Part shown: positions 50,879-59,223 of the stretch, piece after piece
Layout of the letters: each line of letters opens with the position of its first letter
Numbering within the stretch: the first letter of the stretch is position 1
Source of the DNA: Bacteriovoracaceae bacterium
Lineage (GTDB): Bacteria > Bdellovibrionota > Bacteriovoracia > Bacteriovoracales > Bacteriovoracaceae
DNA: 64,000 nucleotides
NCBI GenBank assembly: GCA_025210745.1
Contig: JAOARC010000037.1
Location: 310,001 to 374,000, forward strand
Direction of reading: 5' to 3'
The notes under the pieces: model-generated
What the model saw: the letters and a program-made list of their open reading frames with translations, nothing else
Told to the model about the DNA's origin: nothing
Database searches by the model: none
Translations under genes and position numbers: made by a program

Positions 50879-51389
50879 CAATATCCATTTCATAGTCAGC
50901 TTCGCAATTTTTAATTGTTGCAACTAATGATTCAACATTATTTTCAATTTTTGTAATTTCTATTTTATTCTCACTTGGATAATAATTTACCAAAACTTCT
51001 TTATCTTGAATTAGAAGCGGATCGATATTTACATAAGGGCCATAATCAACTCTTTGTTCATAAATAACATTATAGATGTCTACACCCTCAATACTAAAGT
51101 CAGCAATAGCTAATCCTGCATTATTAGGACCTTGCTCTTTTTTAATAACAAAAAACTGATGCTCATAAACTTCAGCTCTAGGAACTTGATATAGAAATAT
51201 ATCTGAACTATGAAAACCACTAGCTAAAACCAGCTCACATTTCATACCTTTCAATAAATTTGTCGAAATATTAACTTCGCTAGCCGGCTTTACTTTAGAA
51301 ATATGATCCGAAAAACTTTTTTTATAAATTGTAGCATTCCTACAAGAAAATAAACTAATAACTGATAAAAATAATAATAATTTTTTCAT
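50871..51389 (-). CDS. Lipoprotein of unknown function
   Basis: A 172-residue lipoprotein with signal and lipobox (SLFSC). The mature part is a beta-rich domain with no recognised family; one cysteine near 55 and one near 163 may form a disulphide. It converges on hutH, overlapping its end by 8 bases. No regulatory signals beyond an ordinary AAGGAT site are visible. Confidence 0.65.
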   Translation of the reverse strand: MKKLLLFLSVISLFSCRNATIYKKSFSDHISKVKPASEVNISTNLLKGMKCELVLASGFHSSDIFLYQVPRAEVYEHQFFVIKKEQGPNNAGLAIADFSIEGVDIYNVIYEQRVDYGPYVNIDPLLIQDKEVLVNYYPSENKIEITKIENNVESLVATIKNCEADYEMDIAI

Positions 51390-51484
51390 TATGATAATCC
51401 TTTTTTAAAAAATTATCTCATATGCTAAAAATTTAACTATATCTTTTGTAGATCTTATATATGCTGTCTAAAGTTTATACGATT

Positions 51485-52228
51485 TTATTTAAAAATCTTT
51501 TTCTGTTTACTCTTTTTATTGTTAATTTTAAAAGAAACTCCAAGATTTACACCATGAACTAGTTTACCGTTACTGCTATAGTTATTCATATAACCAATAT
51601 TGAAACTTACATCTGTATTTTTAAAATCATTTTTAAAGCCAAGACCTACTAAAGCTCTATTTTGATTAAATCCCCTTAAAACAGTATCCGTATTATTTAA
51701 ATTATAAAAATATTCGTTTTGTATGAAACCTATAATTTGAGTTTTTTTAATCTTAAACAAATTAAAAGACAATCTAAGCATTTGCCTTACTCTTAAAGCA
51801 AGATTATTTGAATCTTCTAAAAACCTTTCTTCTATTCTAGTATTTCCCATAAAAACAATAGGGCTAGTCTTTAATTTGCTAGAGTAAGTAATCATTTGAA
51901 AAAACCTATTTTCTTTTTTAATTCCTGCAGAAGAATCTGCTTCAATATAAGCATAACCCATCCACAAAGTAGAATTATCTTTTAACTTATAACCTAGCAT
52001 TGGTCTTAAAATTAAAGTTTGAAAGTTGTGAGCATTTTCATTTAGACGATAATGTATCTCTAAAGATCCTAATAACTTTTCATCTAATTGCTCGGGTAAA
52101 AAATTACTATCAATCTGTCCACTTACCCTCGTCCAACTCCACAACAAGTTATCTTGATAAGTTTGTCCATAAGCACTCAAGATACAAAATAATAAGCCCA
52201 AAATCAAAGAAAGTGAAAACCTAAACAT
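51485..52228 (-). CDS. DUF2490-like outer-membrane protein
   Basis: Using the ATG at 52228 (GAGG before it) gives 247 residues with a signal peptide (AYGQ). The mature part is a beta-barrel in the DUF2490 pattern: LWSWTRVSGQIDSNF, repeated strands and an ERFLEDSNNLALRVRQMLR segment typical of the family. It ends basic rather than in phenylalanine. The role is unknown. It is transcribed after the small gene at 52318, which lies 90 bases upstream. Confidence 0.65.
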   Translation of the reverse strand: MFRFSLSLILGLLFCILSAYGQTYQDNLLWSWTRVSGQIDSNFLPEQLDEKLLGSLEIHYRLNENAHNFQTLILRPMLGYKLKDNSTLWMGYAYIEADSSAGIKKENRFFQMITYSSKLKTSPIVFMGNTRIEERFLEDSNNLALRVRQMLRLSFNLFKIKKTQIIGFIQNEYFYNLNNTDTVLRGFNQNRALVGLGFKNDFKNTDVSFNIGYMNNYSSNGKLVHGVNLGVSFKINNKKSKQKKIFK

Positions 52229-52317
52229 ACTAGAAGCTTCCTCTATTAAAATATTTATATTAAATTTAAAAGAGTTATAGCACAGCACAGCATAAGCTAA
52301 AATATTCTTTGAAAAAA

Positions 52318-52563
52318 TTACTTTCTTCTAAAAGTAATAAAATACTCTATTAAAGATCGATCTAGTAGATGTTCAAAAACCTCTCCTGTTTTTAAACACG
52401 TAAAAGTAACTTCTTTAGGAATTCTAGTTGTTCCGAAAAATGTAATAAAGAACCAGCTTATTCCACTGTACTTCATATCAACCTTTAAAACGCTATCAGG
52501 ACTATCTACATGAGTTCCAATACTGCTTTGTTTGAATTTTGATAAATCTAAAGTATTGTTCAT
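52318..52563 (-). CDS. Small protein of unknown function
   Basis: An 81-residue protein without signal peptide. It has a central hydrophobic stretch (GISWFFITFFGTT) and basic ends, and may be a peripheral membrane protein. No family is recognised. No ribosome binding site is obvious. It sits between two outer-membrane-related and catabolic units and is divergent from hutU. Confidence 0.5.
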   Translation of the reverse strand: MNNTLDLSKFKQSSIGTHVDSPDSVLKVDMKYSGISWFFITFFGTTRIPKEVTFTCLKTGEVFEHLLDRSLIEYFITFRRK

Positions 52564-52655
52564 AACTAAATTAACCTTAATTATTTTAGATATTTATACC
52601 AATTAACATGATCATTTTCTATACCATTCTTTTCATTTTATATCAGTTTTTGCTA

Positions 52656-52661
52656 TATAAT
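52656..52661 (+). promoter_or_regulatory. Possible -10 of the hutU promoter
   Basis: TATAAT lies 30 bases before the hutU ATG at 52691, with a strong AAGGAG in between. No convincing -35 was found. Confidence 0.35.
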
Positions 52662-52690
52662 CTTTATACATATTTTAAGGAGAATTAACT

Positions 52691-54346
52691 ATGAACAATA
52701 TACCTCTGCCCCCAACGGGAAGTGAACTTACATGTAAAGGATGGCACCAAGAAGCAGCCCTTAGGTGTATGCTAAATAATCTTCATCCTGAAGTAGCTGA
52801 AGATAGAGATAATCTAATTGTTTATGGTGGAAATGGACAAGCGGCTAGAAATCATAAAGCCCTTGATGATCTTATTACTACATTAAAAAATCTAGAAAAC
52901 GATGAGACAATGCTAGTTCAATCAGGAAAGCCTGTTGCTGTATTTCCATCAAACCCACAAGGACCTAGGGTTTTATTAGCTAATTCTAACTTAGTACCAA
53001 ATTGGGCTAACTGGGATCATTTTAATAAATTAAAAGATGAAGACAAAATGATGTATGGACAAATGACAGCTGGTTCATGGATCTATATTGGTTCTCAAGG
53101 AATTTTACAAGGAACATATGAAACATTTATGGCTGCAGCTAAAAAACACTGGAATGCAGATGATCTAAATGGAAGACTAGCTTTATCTGCTGGTATTGGT
53201 GGAATGGGAGGTGCTCAACCCCTAGCAGTTAAGATGGCAAGTGGAGTATTTTTAGGATGTGATACTCATAAATGGAGAATCGAAAAAAGATTAGAAACTA
53301 AATATGTAGATCATCTTATAGAAGACTGGGATGAAGCTATTGATATGGCATTAAAAGCTAAAGAACAAAAACAAGCAGTATCAATTTGTGTTGTAGGTAA
53401 TGCTGCCGACTTTTTTAAATATGTTTTAGATAAAGGAATTGTTCCTGATTTAGTAACTGATCAAACATCTGCTCACGATCCGTTAAATGGATATATCCCA
53501 GATGGTATGACAACTGATGAAGCTGATACTCTTAGAAAAAATGATCCTGCTAAATATACACAAGTATCTTATGAAACAATGAGAAGACATGTTGAAGCTA
53601 TGCTTGGATTTCAAGAAAAAGGATCATACGTATTTGATTATGGAAATAATCTAAGAGCAGGTGCTCAAAAAGTAGGATTAGAAAATGCTTTTGATTTTCC
53701 TGGTTTTGTTCCAGCTTATATTAGACCTTTATTTTGTGAAGGATCAGGTCCATTTAGATGGGTAGCTCTATCAGGAGATCCACAAGATATCTATGAAACA
53801 GATAAAGCACTGATGGAGTTGTTTCCAGAAAATAAAGCTCTTCATAACTGGCTAACTAAAGCAAAAGAGATGATTTCTTTTCAGGGATTACCTTCAAGAA
53901 TTTGTTGGCTTAAATATGGAGATAGAGAAAAAGCTGCCTTACTTTTTAATAAGCTTGTTAGAGAAGGAAAGGTTAAAGCTCCAATTGTAATTGGTAGGGA
54001 TCATCTTGATTGTGGTTCTGTTGCTTCTCCAAATAGAGAAACTGAAGGGATGAAAGATGGAACAGATGCTGTTTCAGATTGGCCTTTATTAAATGCTTTT
54101 ATCAACATTAATAATGGAGCTTCGTGGATAAGTTTTCATCATGGTGGTGGTGTAGGAATGGGATTTTCTCAGCACTCAGGAATGGTAATCGTTGCTGATG
54201 GTACTGAGGATATGGATAGAAGATTATCACTAGTATTAAACTCTGATCCAGGAATGGGAATTGTTAGACATGCAGATGCTGGTTATGAAACAGCTCTTAA
54301 TGTAGCAAAAGATAAAAAGACGAAGATTAAATTTCCGTCTTTATAA
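52691..54346 (+). CDS. hutU: Urocanate hydratase
   Basis: HutU converts urocanate to imidazolone propionate using tightly bound NAD as an electrophile. The 551-residue enzyme has the family blocks [19 protein letters not shown] and [11 protein letters not shown] (NAD-binding), and the active-site cysteine in [14 protein letters not shown]. It is monocistronic, with its own ribosome site and a strong terminator behind. hutH lies 1.8 kb upstream and hutI 2.1 kb downstream, in different transcription units. Confidence 0.95.
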   Translation: MNNIPLPPTGSELTCKGWHQEAALRCMLNNLHPEVAEDRDNLIVYGGNGQAARNHKALDDLITTLKNLENDETMLVQSGKPVAVFPSNPQGPRVLLANSNLVPNWANWDHFNKLKDEDKMMYGQMTAGSWIYIGSQGILQGTYETFMAAAKKHWNADDLNGRLALSAGIGGMGGAQPLAVKMASGVFLGCDTHKWRIEKRLETKYVDHLIEDWDEAIDMALKAKEQKQAVSICVVGNAADFFKYVLDKGIVPDLVTDQTSAHDPLNGYIPDGMTTDEADTLRKNDPAKYTQVSYETMRRHVEAMLGFQEKGSYVFDYGNNLRAGAQKVGLENAFDFPGFVPAYIRPLFCEGSGPFRWVALSGDPQDIYETDKALMELFPENKALHNWLTKAKEMISFQGLPSRICWLKYGDREKAALLFNKLVREGKVKAPIVIGRDHLDCGSVASPNRETEGMKDGTDAVSDWPLLNAFININNGASWISFHHGGGVGMGFSQHSGMVIVADGTEDMDRRLSLVLNSDPGMGIVRHADAGYETALNVAKDKKTKIKFPSL

Positions 54347-54347
54347 A

Positions 54348-54375
54348 AATAGGAGCAATACAATTTGCTCCTATT
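54348..54375. terminator. Hairpin terminator between hutU and hipA
   Basis: AATAGGAGCAA (54348-54358) pairs with TTGCTCCTATT (54365-54375), loop TACAAT. It stops both convergent transcripts; the second arm overlaps the hipA stop codon region. Confidence 0.75.
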
Positions 54376-55672
54376 AGTACTTAAATAATCTTGCTCTTTT
54401 ATTCATTCCCTCTAAAATTATATTTAATGTATCTTGGTTCAAGTTTTTATCTAGCTCACTTTGTGTAATATTGAGCTCCCTAAATCTTGTTAAAACATCG
54501 TCAATTATGCTATTACATCTATCACTATTTATTCCACACTGTTTTGCTGTTTGCTCATAGTGTCTTCTTCTAATTCTTTTAAATGCGTAATAACCGGAGT
54601 CTCCAACCTTCATAGCTAACTTTAAACTTTGTAAAGCTCTTCCTTCTCTTTTATATAAGAAATAGCTGCTCATAACATCATAAAATGGAGTTAGTTTAAA
54701 AGAAGTTCTAGTTAAAAAAACACTAAAATTTTTAGCATGTCCATCTGTAGCATACAAAAGATCAAAAATAATAATAGCTCTAAAAAATTTTTCCTTATCT
54801 TCTCTTTCGTCAGATGCATTTAGAAACTGTGATATTTCTTTAATTCCAATACCACCATCACTTTGATATTTCTTATATGGTGACACTCCAAATGCTTGAC
54901 ATAAATCCTCTTGAGGACGTCTTAAAATTATTTTTTTTCCATCATTTTCCTTCCATATGCGATCAAACCTTTTAACAATCAAAGCTCTTTGATCTTCAAA
55001 GTTTGAAATACTAGTTTCGCAAGTTTCAAGGCCAAGCTTTCTCATGATATATAAGCTTGCCCACTCATTATCAATACTATCATCAAAGCTTATTTCTTCT
55101 CCTAGAGCACCAATAGAAGTTTTTATTATATGAGTTGTCGGTGTTAAACCTCTTGGTTCATACCATTTATTATCTATTTGTAACAAAGCAGTTTTTTCCT
55201 GAGCTCCAGCTATTGAAAGTCGAAAATCATTAGAACTCATTCCTAACGGAGAAGATTTACCAAGCTCTCTTAGCTTGTGAGCAATTTGTTCATCACTTAA
55301 TTGATCCATTTTAATCGATAAATCAGGTTGATAATCTTCTCCTTGTCTCACAAAAGAAAGAGCGCCAACACAATCTCTTCCAATAACACTTAAGAGATCA
55401 AATGGTCTTTTTGATTCCGCTCCAAACTTAGTTGCAACAATCTCTTTGATTTGCTCATTATCTGGAAGAAGATTATCAAAATATCTTGCAACGACTTCTC
55501 CTTTGTATTCATCTTCCTGTAAGGGCATTGAGTTTGAGATCGCAATTCCTTCACTTAGCCATAAATCATCATATAAGAATGAAGTTAATCCACTTGTATC
55601 TTTCTTAAGCTCTCCTACCTTTAAAGTATTTAAATAAACATCTAGAATTTGAGTTTCTTTTTTTCTTCCCAT
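54374..55672 (-). CDS. hipA: HipA-like serine/threonine kinase toxin
   Basis: A 432-residue kinase of the HipA family that blocks translation in E. coli by phosphorylating glutamyl-tRNA synthetase. Features are the N-terminal subdomain (GALSF), the autophosphorylation loop RLSIAGAQEKT, the catalytic DGHAKN (D-x-x-x-x-N) and the D in PFYDVMS. All catalytic residues are present, so it is probably active. It begins 2 bases after the hipB stop. The target in this organism is unknown. Base composition matches the neighbourhood. Confidence 0.88.
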   Translation of the reverse strand: MGRKKETQILDVYLNTLKVGELKKDTSGLTSFLYDDLWLSEGIAISNSMPLQEDEYKGEVVARYFDNLLPDNEQIKEIVATKFGAESKRPFDLLSVIGRDCVGALSFVRQGEDYQPDLSIKMDQLSDEQIAHKLRELGKSSPLGMSSNDFRLSIAGAQEKTALLQIDNKWYEPRGLTPTTHIIKTSIGALGEEISFDDSIDNEWASLYIMRKLGLETCETSISNFEDQRALIVKRFDRIWKENDGKKIILRRPQEDLCQAFGVSPYKKYQSDGGIGIKEISQFLNASDEREDKEKFFRAIIIFDLLYATDGHAKNFSVFLTRTSFKLTPFYDVMSSYFLYKREGRALQSLKLAMKVGDSGYYAFKRIRRRHYEQTAKQCGINSDRCNSIIDDVLTRFRELNITQSELDKNLNQDTLNIILEGMNKRARLFKY

Positions 55673-55674
55673 AA

Positions 55675-55962
55675 TTAATCCTCAATCTGACTTAGCATTT
55701 TAGAAATTTTTGATTCTTTTTTTGAAAAAGTACTCATGCTAGTATTTGAAATACTTAAGTTAAGCTCTAGAGCTTGGATAATTTTAAAAACGGAGCTCAA
55801 AGTGCCTTTTCCAGACTCAACATCACTAATTGTAGGCTGCCTCATTCCCATCAAGTCTGCTAATTCCTTTTGACTTAAAGATGACGCTTTTCTCATTCTT
55901 TTAAGACAAACTCCAAAATCCTTTGCATTCTTGATATTTTTAATTACCAACTCTTTTTTCAT
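55675..55962 (-). CDS. hipB: HipB-like antitoxin and repressor
   Basis: A 95-residue helix-turn-helix protein of the XRE type: FGVCLKRMRKASSLSQKELADLM is followed by the recognition helix region RQPTISDVESGKG. The ATG at 55962 has GGAG at six bases; an upstream in-frame start would lie inside the operator. HipB both neutralises HipA and represses the promoter. Two copies of TATAC-N8-GTATA lie upstream, the same geometry as E. coli HipB operators. It is directly followed by hipA. Confidence 0.85.
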   Translation of the reverse strand: MKKELVIKNIKNAKDFGVCLKRMRKASSLSQKELADLMGMRQPTISDVESGKGTLSSVFKIIQALELNLSISNTSMSTFSKKESKISKMLSQIED

Positions 55963-55982
55963 ACTAATCTCCGTATAAAATA

Positions 55983-56010
55983 ATAATATACCCTTTTCAG
56001 TATAAGTCAA
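55983..56010 (-). promoter_or_regulatory. hipBA promoter
   Basis: On the minus strand TTGACT (56010-56005) and TATTAT (55988-55983) are 16 bases apart, some 20 bases before the hipB start codon. The first operator occupies the spacer, so HipB binding would block RNA polymerase. Confidence 0.6.
55987..56004. promoter_or_regulatory. HipB operator O1
   Basis: TATAC CCTTTTCA GTATA: two inverted pentamers with an 8-base spacer, like TATCC-N8-GGATA in E. coli. It lies between the -35 and -10 elements of the hipBA promoter. Confidence 0.75.
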
Positions 56011-56013
56011 ATT

Positions 56014-56031
56014 TATACTAATATCAGTATA
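56014..56031. promoter_or_regulatory. HipB operator O2
   Basis: TATAC TAATATCA GTATA, same geometry, 27 bases centre-to-centre from O1 and just upstream of the -35. Confidence 0.75.
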
Positions 56032-56040
56032 AGAATATAA

Positions 56041-56436
56041 TTACTTTAGACTCCTACAATAAGGAACTTCTTTTCGTATCTTGGCCAATAATCGACCTAT
56101 GACCATATTAACCTCATCACTACTACAAAGCTCTTCTTTGCAGTCTTCAGGTTCATAATAATGAATTAAATGTTTTCTATATCTATATAAATTATAAAAA
56201 AGGCTTATTTGCTCTTTTTCGTCCTTTTTTAAAATTCTAATTTTAATATTACTTCTAAAGGCAGATTTTTTTATTTGATAAATATATCCTTTTTTATCCA
56301 TCGCTTTTTTAGTTAGTGCATGTAAGTCTAACTTTATATCTCCATGCTCGTAACTTTTTACATCAATATTATAATTACAGTATTGAGCAAAAACAGAATA
56401 ACTTATTATAAAAGCATAAAGTATTGTTTTAATCAT
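56041..56436 (-). CDS. Small secreted protein of unknown function
   Basis: A 131-residue protein with a signal peptide (SVFAQ). Cysteines lie near residues 19, 99, 104 and 127, two of them in CKEELC, so disulphides are likely. No family is recognised. It ends 10 bases before the O2 operator of hipBA and is divergent from hutI, sharing the short intergenic region with its promoter. Confidence 0.6.
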   Translation of the reverse strand: MIKTILYAFIISYSVFAQYCNYNIDVKSYEHGDIKLDLHALTKKAMDKKGYIYQIKKSAFRSNIKIRILKKDEKEQISLFYNLYRYRKHLIHYYEPEDCKEELCSSDEVNMVIGRLLAKIRKEVPYCRSLK

Positions 56437-56458
56437 TTTTAATTCCTATGTATGTTTG

Positions 56459-56464
56459 TATAAT
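56459..56464 (+). promoter_or_regulatory. -10 hexamer of a probably leaderless hutI promoter
   Basis: TATAAT is a perfect -10 with only 6 bases (AATCTC) before the ATG at 56471. There is no ribosome site, and transcription would start on or beside the start codon. The -35 candidate TTTTTA at 56436-56441 is weak. Confidence 0.55.
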
Positions 56465-56470
56465 AATCTC

Positions 56471-57679
56471 ATGAAAGTAAAATGTATTAAAGATCTATCT
56501 CAGATAGTTACCCTAAAAAATGCTTACAAAAAAGATGGAAGAAATCTTTTGCCTGAAGATTTATCTATTATTAAAGATGGAGCAATCGTTTATAATGACG
56601 ATAAAATTATTTGGGTTGGAAGCACAAAAAATTTACCAACGAATTTAAGTATAGATGAAACACAATCATTAAAAGGTCATATTATAACTCCAGGTATTTG
56701 TGATTCACATACTCACCTAGTTTTTGGAGGTGATAGATCTTTTGAATACTCACTAAGATTAAATGGTGCTGACTACGAAAAAATAGCAAAAGCTGGTGGT
56801 GGTATTTTAAATACAATGGAAAACACAGTTAATGCTAGCTTTGATGATTTATATAATAAAGCAATAGAAAGAATTAATAGAATAAGCTCTTATGGTGTTA
56901 AAGCAATAGAAATTAAAACAGGTTATGCTCTAACAATTGATGGCGAACAAAAGCTTATTGATATCATTCAAAAATTAAAAAAAGAGTTTAAAGGCAAAGT
57001 CACAATTAAACTTACTTATATGGGAGCTCATGCTGTTCCAAAAGAATATTCATCTTCTAAAGAGTTTATTCAAAAGATGGTTATTCCACTTATTAAGAAG
57101 AATAAAGATATTATTGATTTTGTCGATATCTTTCATGAAAGGGGTTATTTTGATGATGAAGATTTAAAACTTCTATTTAGTGAATGTGATAAGTACAACT
57201 TAAAAAAGAAAATCCATGCAGATGAATTTAATGACAACAAAGGTGCTGTTCAAGCAACTCAATATAATTGTACAAGTGCAGATCATCTTTTATGCACTAC
57301 AGATGATGGTATTAAGGCCTTAAGTCATTCGTCTACAGTAGCTACTATTTTACCAGGCACTGCTTTATTTTTAGGAAAGCCTTTAGCTAATGCTAAAGCA
57401 ATGCTTGATAGTGGAGTGAAACTTGCTCTTGCTAGTGATTACAATCCTGGTTCATGTCACTGTGATAATCTATTATTGCTAACTAGTATTACTGCTAAAA
57501 ATCTTGAATTAAATATCGCTCAGGTTTGGAGCGCCATTACTATGAATGCTTATCATGCTTTAGATATTAAAGATGAAGGTATTATTGATATTGGAATGAA
57601 ACCAAGCTTTAATATTTTTAACTGTGACTCAGTTGATAAGATTACTTATTCTTGGGGAAGAAGTTTTTTTGTTAAATAA
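56471..57679 (+). CDS. hutI: Imidazolonepropionase
   Basis: HutI opens the imidazolone ring to N-formimino-glutamate, the third step of histidine use. From the ATG at 56471 the product has 402 residues; a TTG start 15 bases upstream would overlap the -10 hexamer and is not used. The metal-binding motifs are DSHTHLVFGGDRSFEYSLR, the HADEF block (with the second histidine) and SDYNPGS. The final step, HutG or HutF, is not in this window. It is followed by a perfect hairpin terminator. Confidence 0.93.
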   Translation: MKVKCIKDLSQIVTLKNAYKKDGRNLLPEDLSIIKDGAIVYNDDKIIWVGSTKNLPTNLSIDETQSLKGHIITPGICDSHTHLVFGGDRSFEYSLRLNGADYEKIAKAGGGILNTMENTVNASFDDLYNKAIERINRISSYGVKAIEIKTGYALTIDGEQKLIDIIQKLKKEFKGKVTIKLTYMGAHAVPKEYSSSKEFIQKMVIPLIKKNKDIIDFVDIFHERGYFDDEDLKLLFSECDKYNLKKKIHADEFNDNKGAVQATQYNCTSADHLLCTTDDGIKALSHSSTVATILPGTALFLGKPLANAKAMLDSGVKLALASDYNPGSCHCDNLLLLTSITAKNLELNIAQVWSAITMNAYHALDIKDEGIIDIGMKPSFNIFNCDSVDKITYSWGRSFFVK

Positions 57680-57682
57680 ATA

Positions 57683-57702
57683 TAGGCCCAAAAGTGGGCC
57701 TA
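57683..57702. terminator. Hairpin terminator after hutI
   Basis: TAGGCCCA (57683-57690) pairs with TGGGCCTA (57695-57702), loop AAAG. No long T run follows on either strand, so efficiency may be moderate. Confidence 0.65.
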
Positions 57703-57710
57703 ATATAAAA

Positions 57711-58337
57711 TTATTTATTAATTACAGTTGATGAAGATCTATTTATTTGATTTAACGCATCTTCAAAAATATCGTCAGCATTTCTTTGACTATCATCAAC
57801 ACTTTCTTTTTTATCTACTTCACTATCTAAAACAACAGCATAAGTTGAAATTTCATCTCCCAAAATACTTCTTAAGTGCCTAAACCCAAGTTGAGTACAA
57901 TTATCAACATCGCTTTTTGATAAGAAAAGGTCTGTTTCAGAGTCAATATTCGAATCTCCATTTGAATATAACTCAAATCTGAATGAGATTGAATTATCTT
58001 TATTTGTTATAAATGTATTAACTTCACAAATAAAATTATTACCTAATGGAATTTCTTTATAAAGTTTCTCTTTTATATTTTCCTCTAAGCTTTCTCCGAA
58101 AATACTTTTAGTGCTCTTTTTTAAATTTATCTTTGTTCTAATAATAGCCCCCGACATCTTTCCTTGCTCTTCAAGCATATGCTCATCACTTTCTACTTCT
58201 AACCTACCAACAAGTTTTTCCCAGTCGATTTTATATGTTTTTTTAATTAAAGATATCCCACCAAGATTTTCTTCTTTAACCTCTTGTGAAAAAATTGAAA
58301 TTGAAAAAACAAGACAAAACAAAATAACTTTACTCAT
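57711..58337 (-). CDS. Secreted protein of unknown function
   Basis: A 208-residue protein with a signal peptide (SIFSQ), a beta-rich domain of about 150 residues with two cysteines (one in ICEVN, one in NCTQLG) and an acidic, polar C-terminal tail. No family is recognised. It ends next to the hutI terminator and has no evident operon partner. The start is supported by AGAGAG, a moderate ribosome site. Confidence 0.6.
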   Translation of the reverse strand: MSKVILFCLVFSISIFSQEVKEENLGGISLIKKTYKIDWEKLVGRLEVESDEHMLEEQGKMSGAIIRTKINLKKSTKSIFGESLEENIKEKLYKEIPLGNNFICEVNTFITNKDNSISFRFELYSNGDSNIDSETDLFLSKSDVDNCTQLGFRHLRSILGDEISTYAVVLDSEVDKKESVDDSQRNADDIFEDALNQINRSSSTVINK

Positions 58338-58435
58338 ATACTCTCTCCATTTTTAAAACTATGTTCTAAATATGAAGCAATTTATATGCCAGAAAATTAA
58401 GATTGTTTTTAAAAAAATGTTTAAAATTTATACGA

Positions 58436-58460
58436 AATAAAGAGTTTTTGATCAAAACTC
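58436..58460 (-). terminator. Terminator after the TlpA-like gene
   Basis: GAGTTTT and AAAACTC (58442-58460) form a 7-bp stem; on the minus strand it is followed by CTTTATTTC. It lies directly after the stop codon. Confidence 0.5.
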
Positions 58461-58955
58461 CTACAATTGCAGACCTATTCTTCTCATCAAACTCTTGTTC
58501 ATAAAGTCATATTCTTCTGTTATATGCTCTATAACTTTTCTATTATAAAATACTATTGAGGTAGGAACTCTTGAAACTCTAAACTTATCCGTAAGATTTG
58601 TTGTCTCATCTAGGACTGATTCAAATGGTAACTCATATTTCTTTTCAATCTTTTTTACATTTTTATATGGCTTTTCATCATCATTATTAATACCAAGGAC
58701 AAAAACATTTTTTCGTCCAACTTTTTTTATAAATTTTTTCAGTGAAGCAAACTCTGAAACACATGGCCTGCACCAACTGGCCCAAAAATTCAAAATAATA
58801 ATAGGTTCTTTAATTTTAGCAAAATTTATAGAATTTCCCTTTGTAGTTTTCACTTTCAAAACAGATAACTCTTTTTCAAAATGCTTAAAAAGATCATCCT
58901 TTGCAAAAACAAAGTTTGATAGAACTAAAAAAATTACAGGCAAGATTTTCTGCAT
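58461..58955 (-). CDS. TlpA/ResA-like periplasmic thioredoxin
   Basis: The ATG at 58955, after GAGGATAATT, gives 164 residues with a signal peptide (FVFA). The thioredoxin fold has the active site WASWCRPC at about residues 67-74 and the cis-proline in SRVPTSIV. Such proteins keep cytochrome c or other secreted thiols reduced. An upstream extension of 29 residues would add a second hydrophobic stretch and is rejected. It is divergent from the pilin gene, with 61 bases between. Its partner reductase (CcdA/DsbD) is not here. Confidence 0.85.
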   Translation of the reverse strand: MQKILPVIFLVLSNFVFAKDDLFKHFEKELSVLKVKTTKGNSINFAKIKEPIIILNFWASWCRPCVSEFASLKKFIKKVGRKNVFVLGINNDDEKPYKNVKKIEKKYELPFESVLDETTNLTDKFRVSRVPTSIVFYNRKVIEHITEEYDFMNKSLMRRIGLQL

Positions 58956-59016
58956 AATTATCCTCAAATAGACCTCTATAATTATAGTATAATTTATATA
59001 AATAGTTAATGAGGTA

Positions 59017-59223
59017 ATGGTGAACAAAAGTATAAAAAACAATTTTATAGTAGATGAAAAAGGTCAATCTCTTGTTGAATTTGTACTATTACTAGCAATA
59101 ATTGTCGGTATTTCTTTTGGTTATATGTCTGGAATTAATAATGGTTTAGAAAAAAGATGGCAAGTTCTTGGAAATATACTTATACAAGATACAGATAATG
59201 GCTCAACTCTAGAGGTTCGATAA
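59017..59223 (+). CDS. Flp/TadE-like pilin or pseudopilin
   Basis: A 68-residue protein with the type IVb prepilin pattern: a short basic leader ending in DEKG, cut before QSLVEF, with the conserved glutamate at +5 and a hydrophobic helix of about 20 residues (VLLLAIIVGISFGYM). After that come 30 polar residues. A TATAAT and a GAGG ribosome site precede the start. It stands alone, without tad/cpa assembly genes in the window, and its stop codon overlaps the glpK start (TAATG). Confidence 0.65.
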   Translation: MVNKSIKNNFIVDEKGQSLVEFVLLLAIIVGISFGYMSGINNGLEKRWQVLGNILIQDTDNGSTLEVR

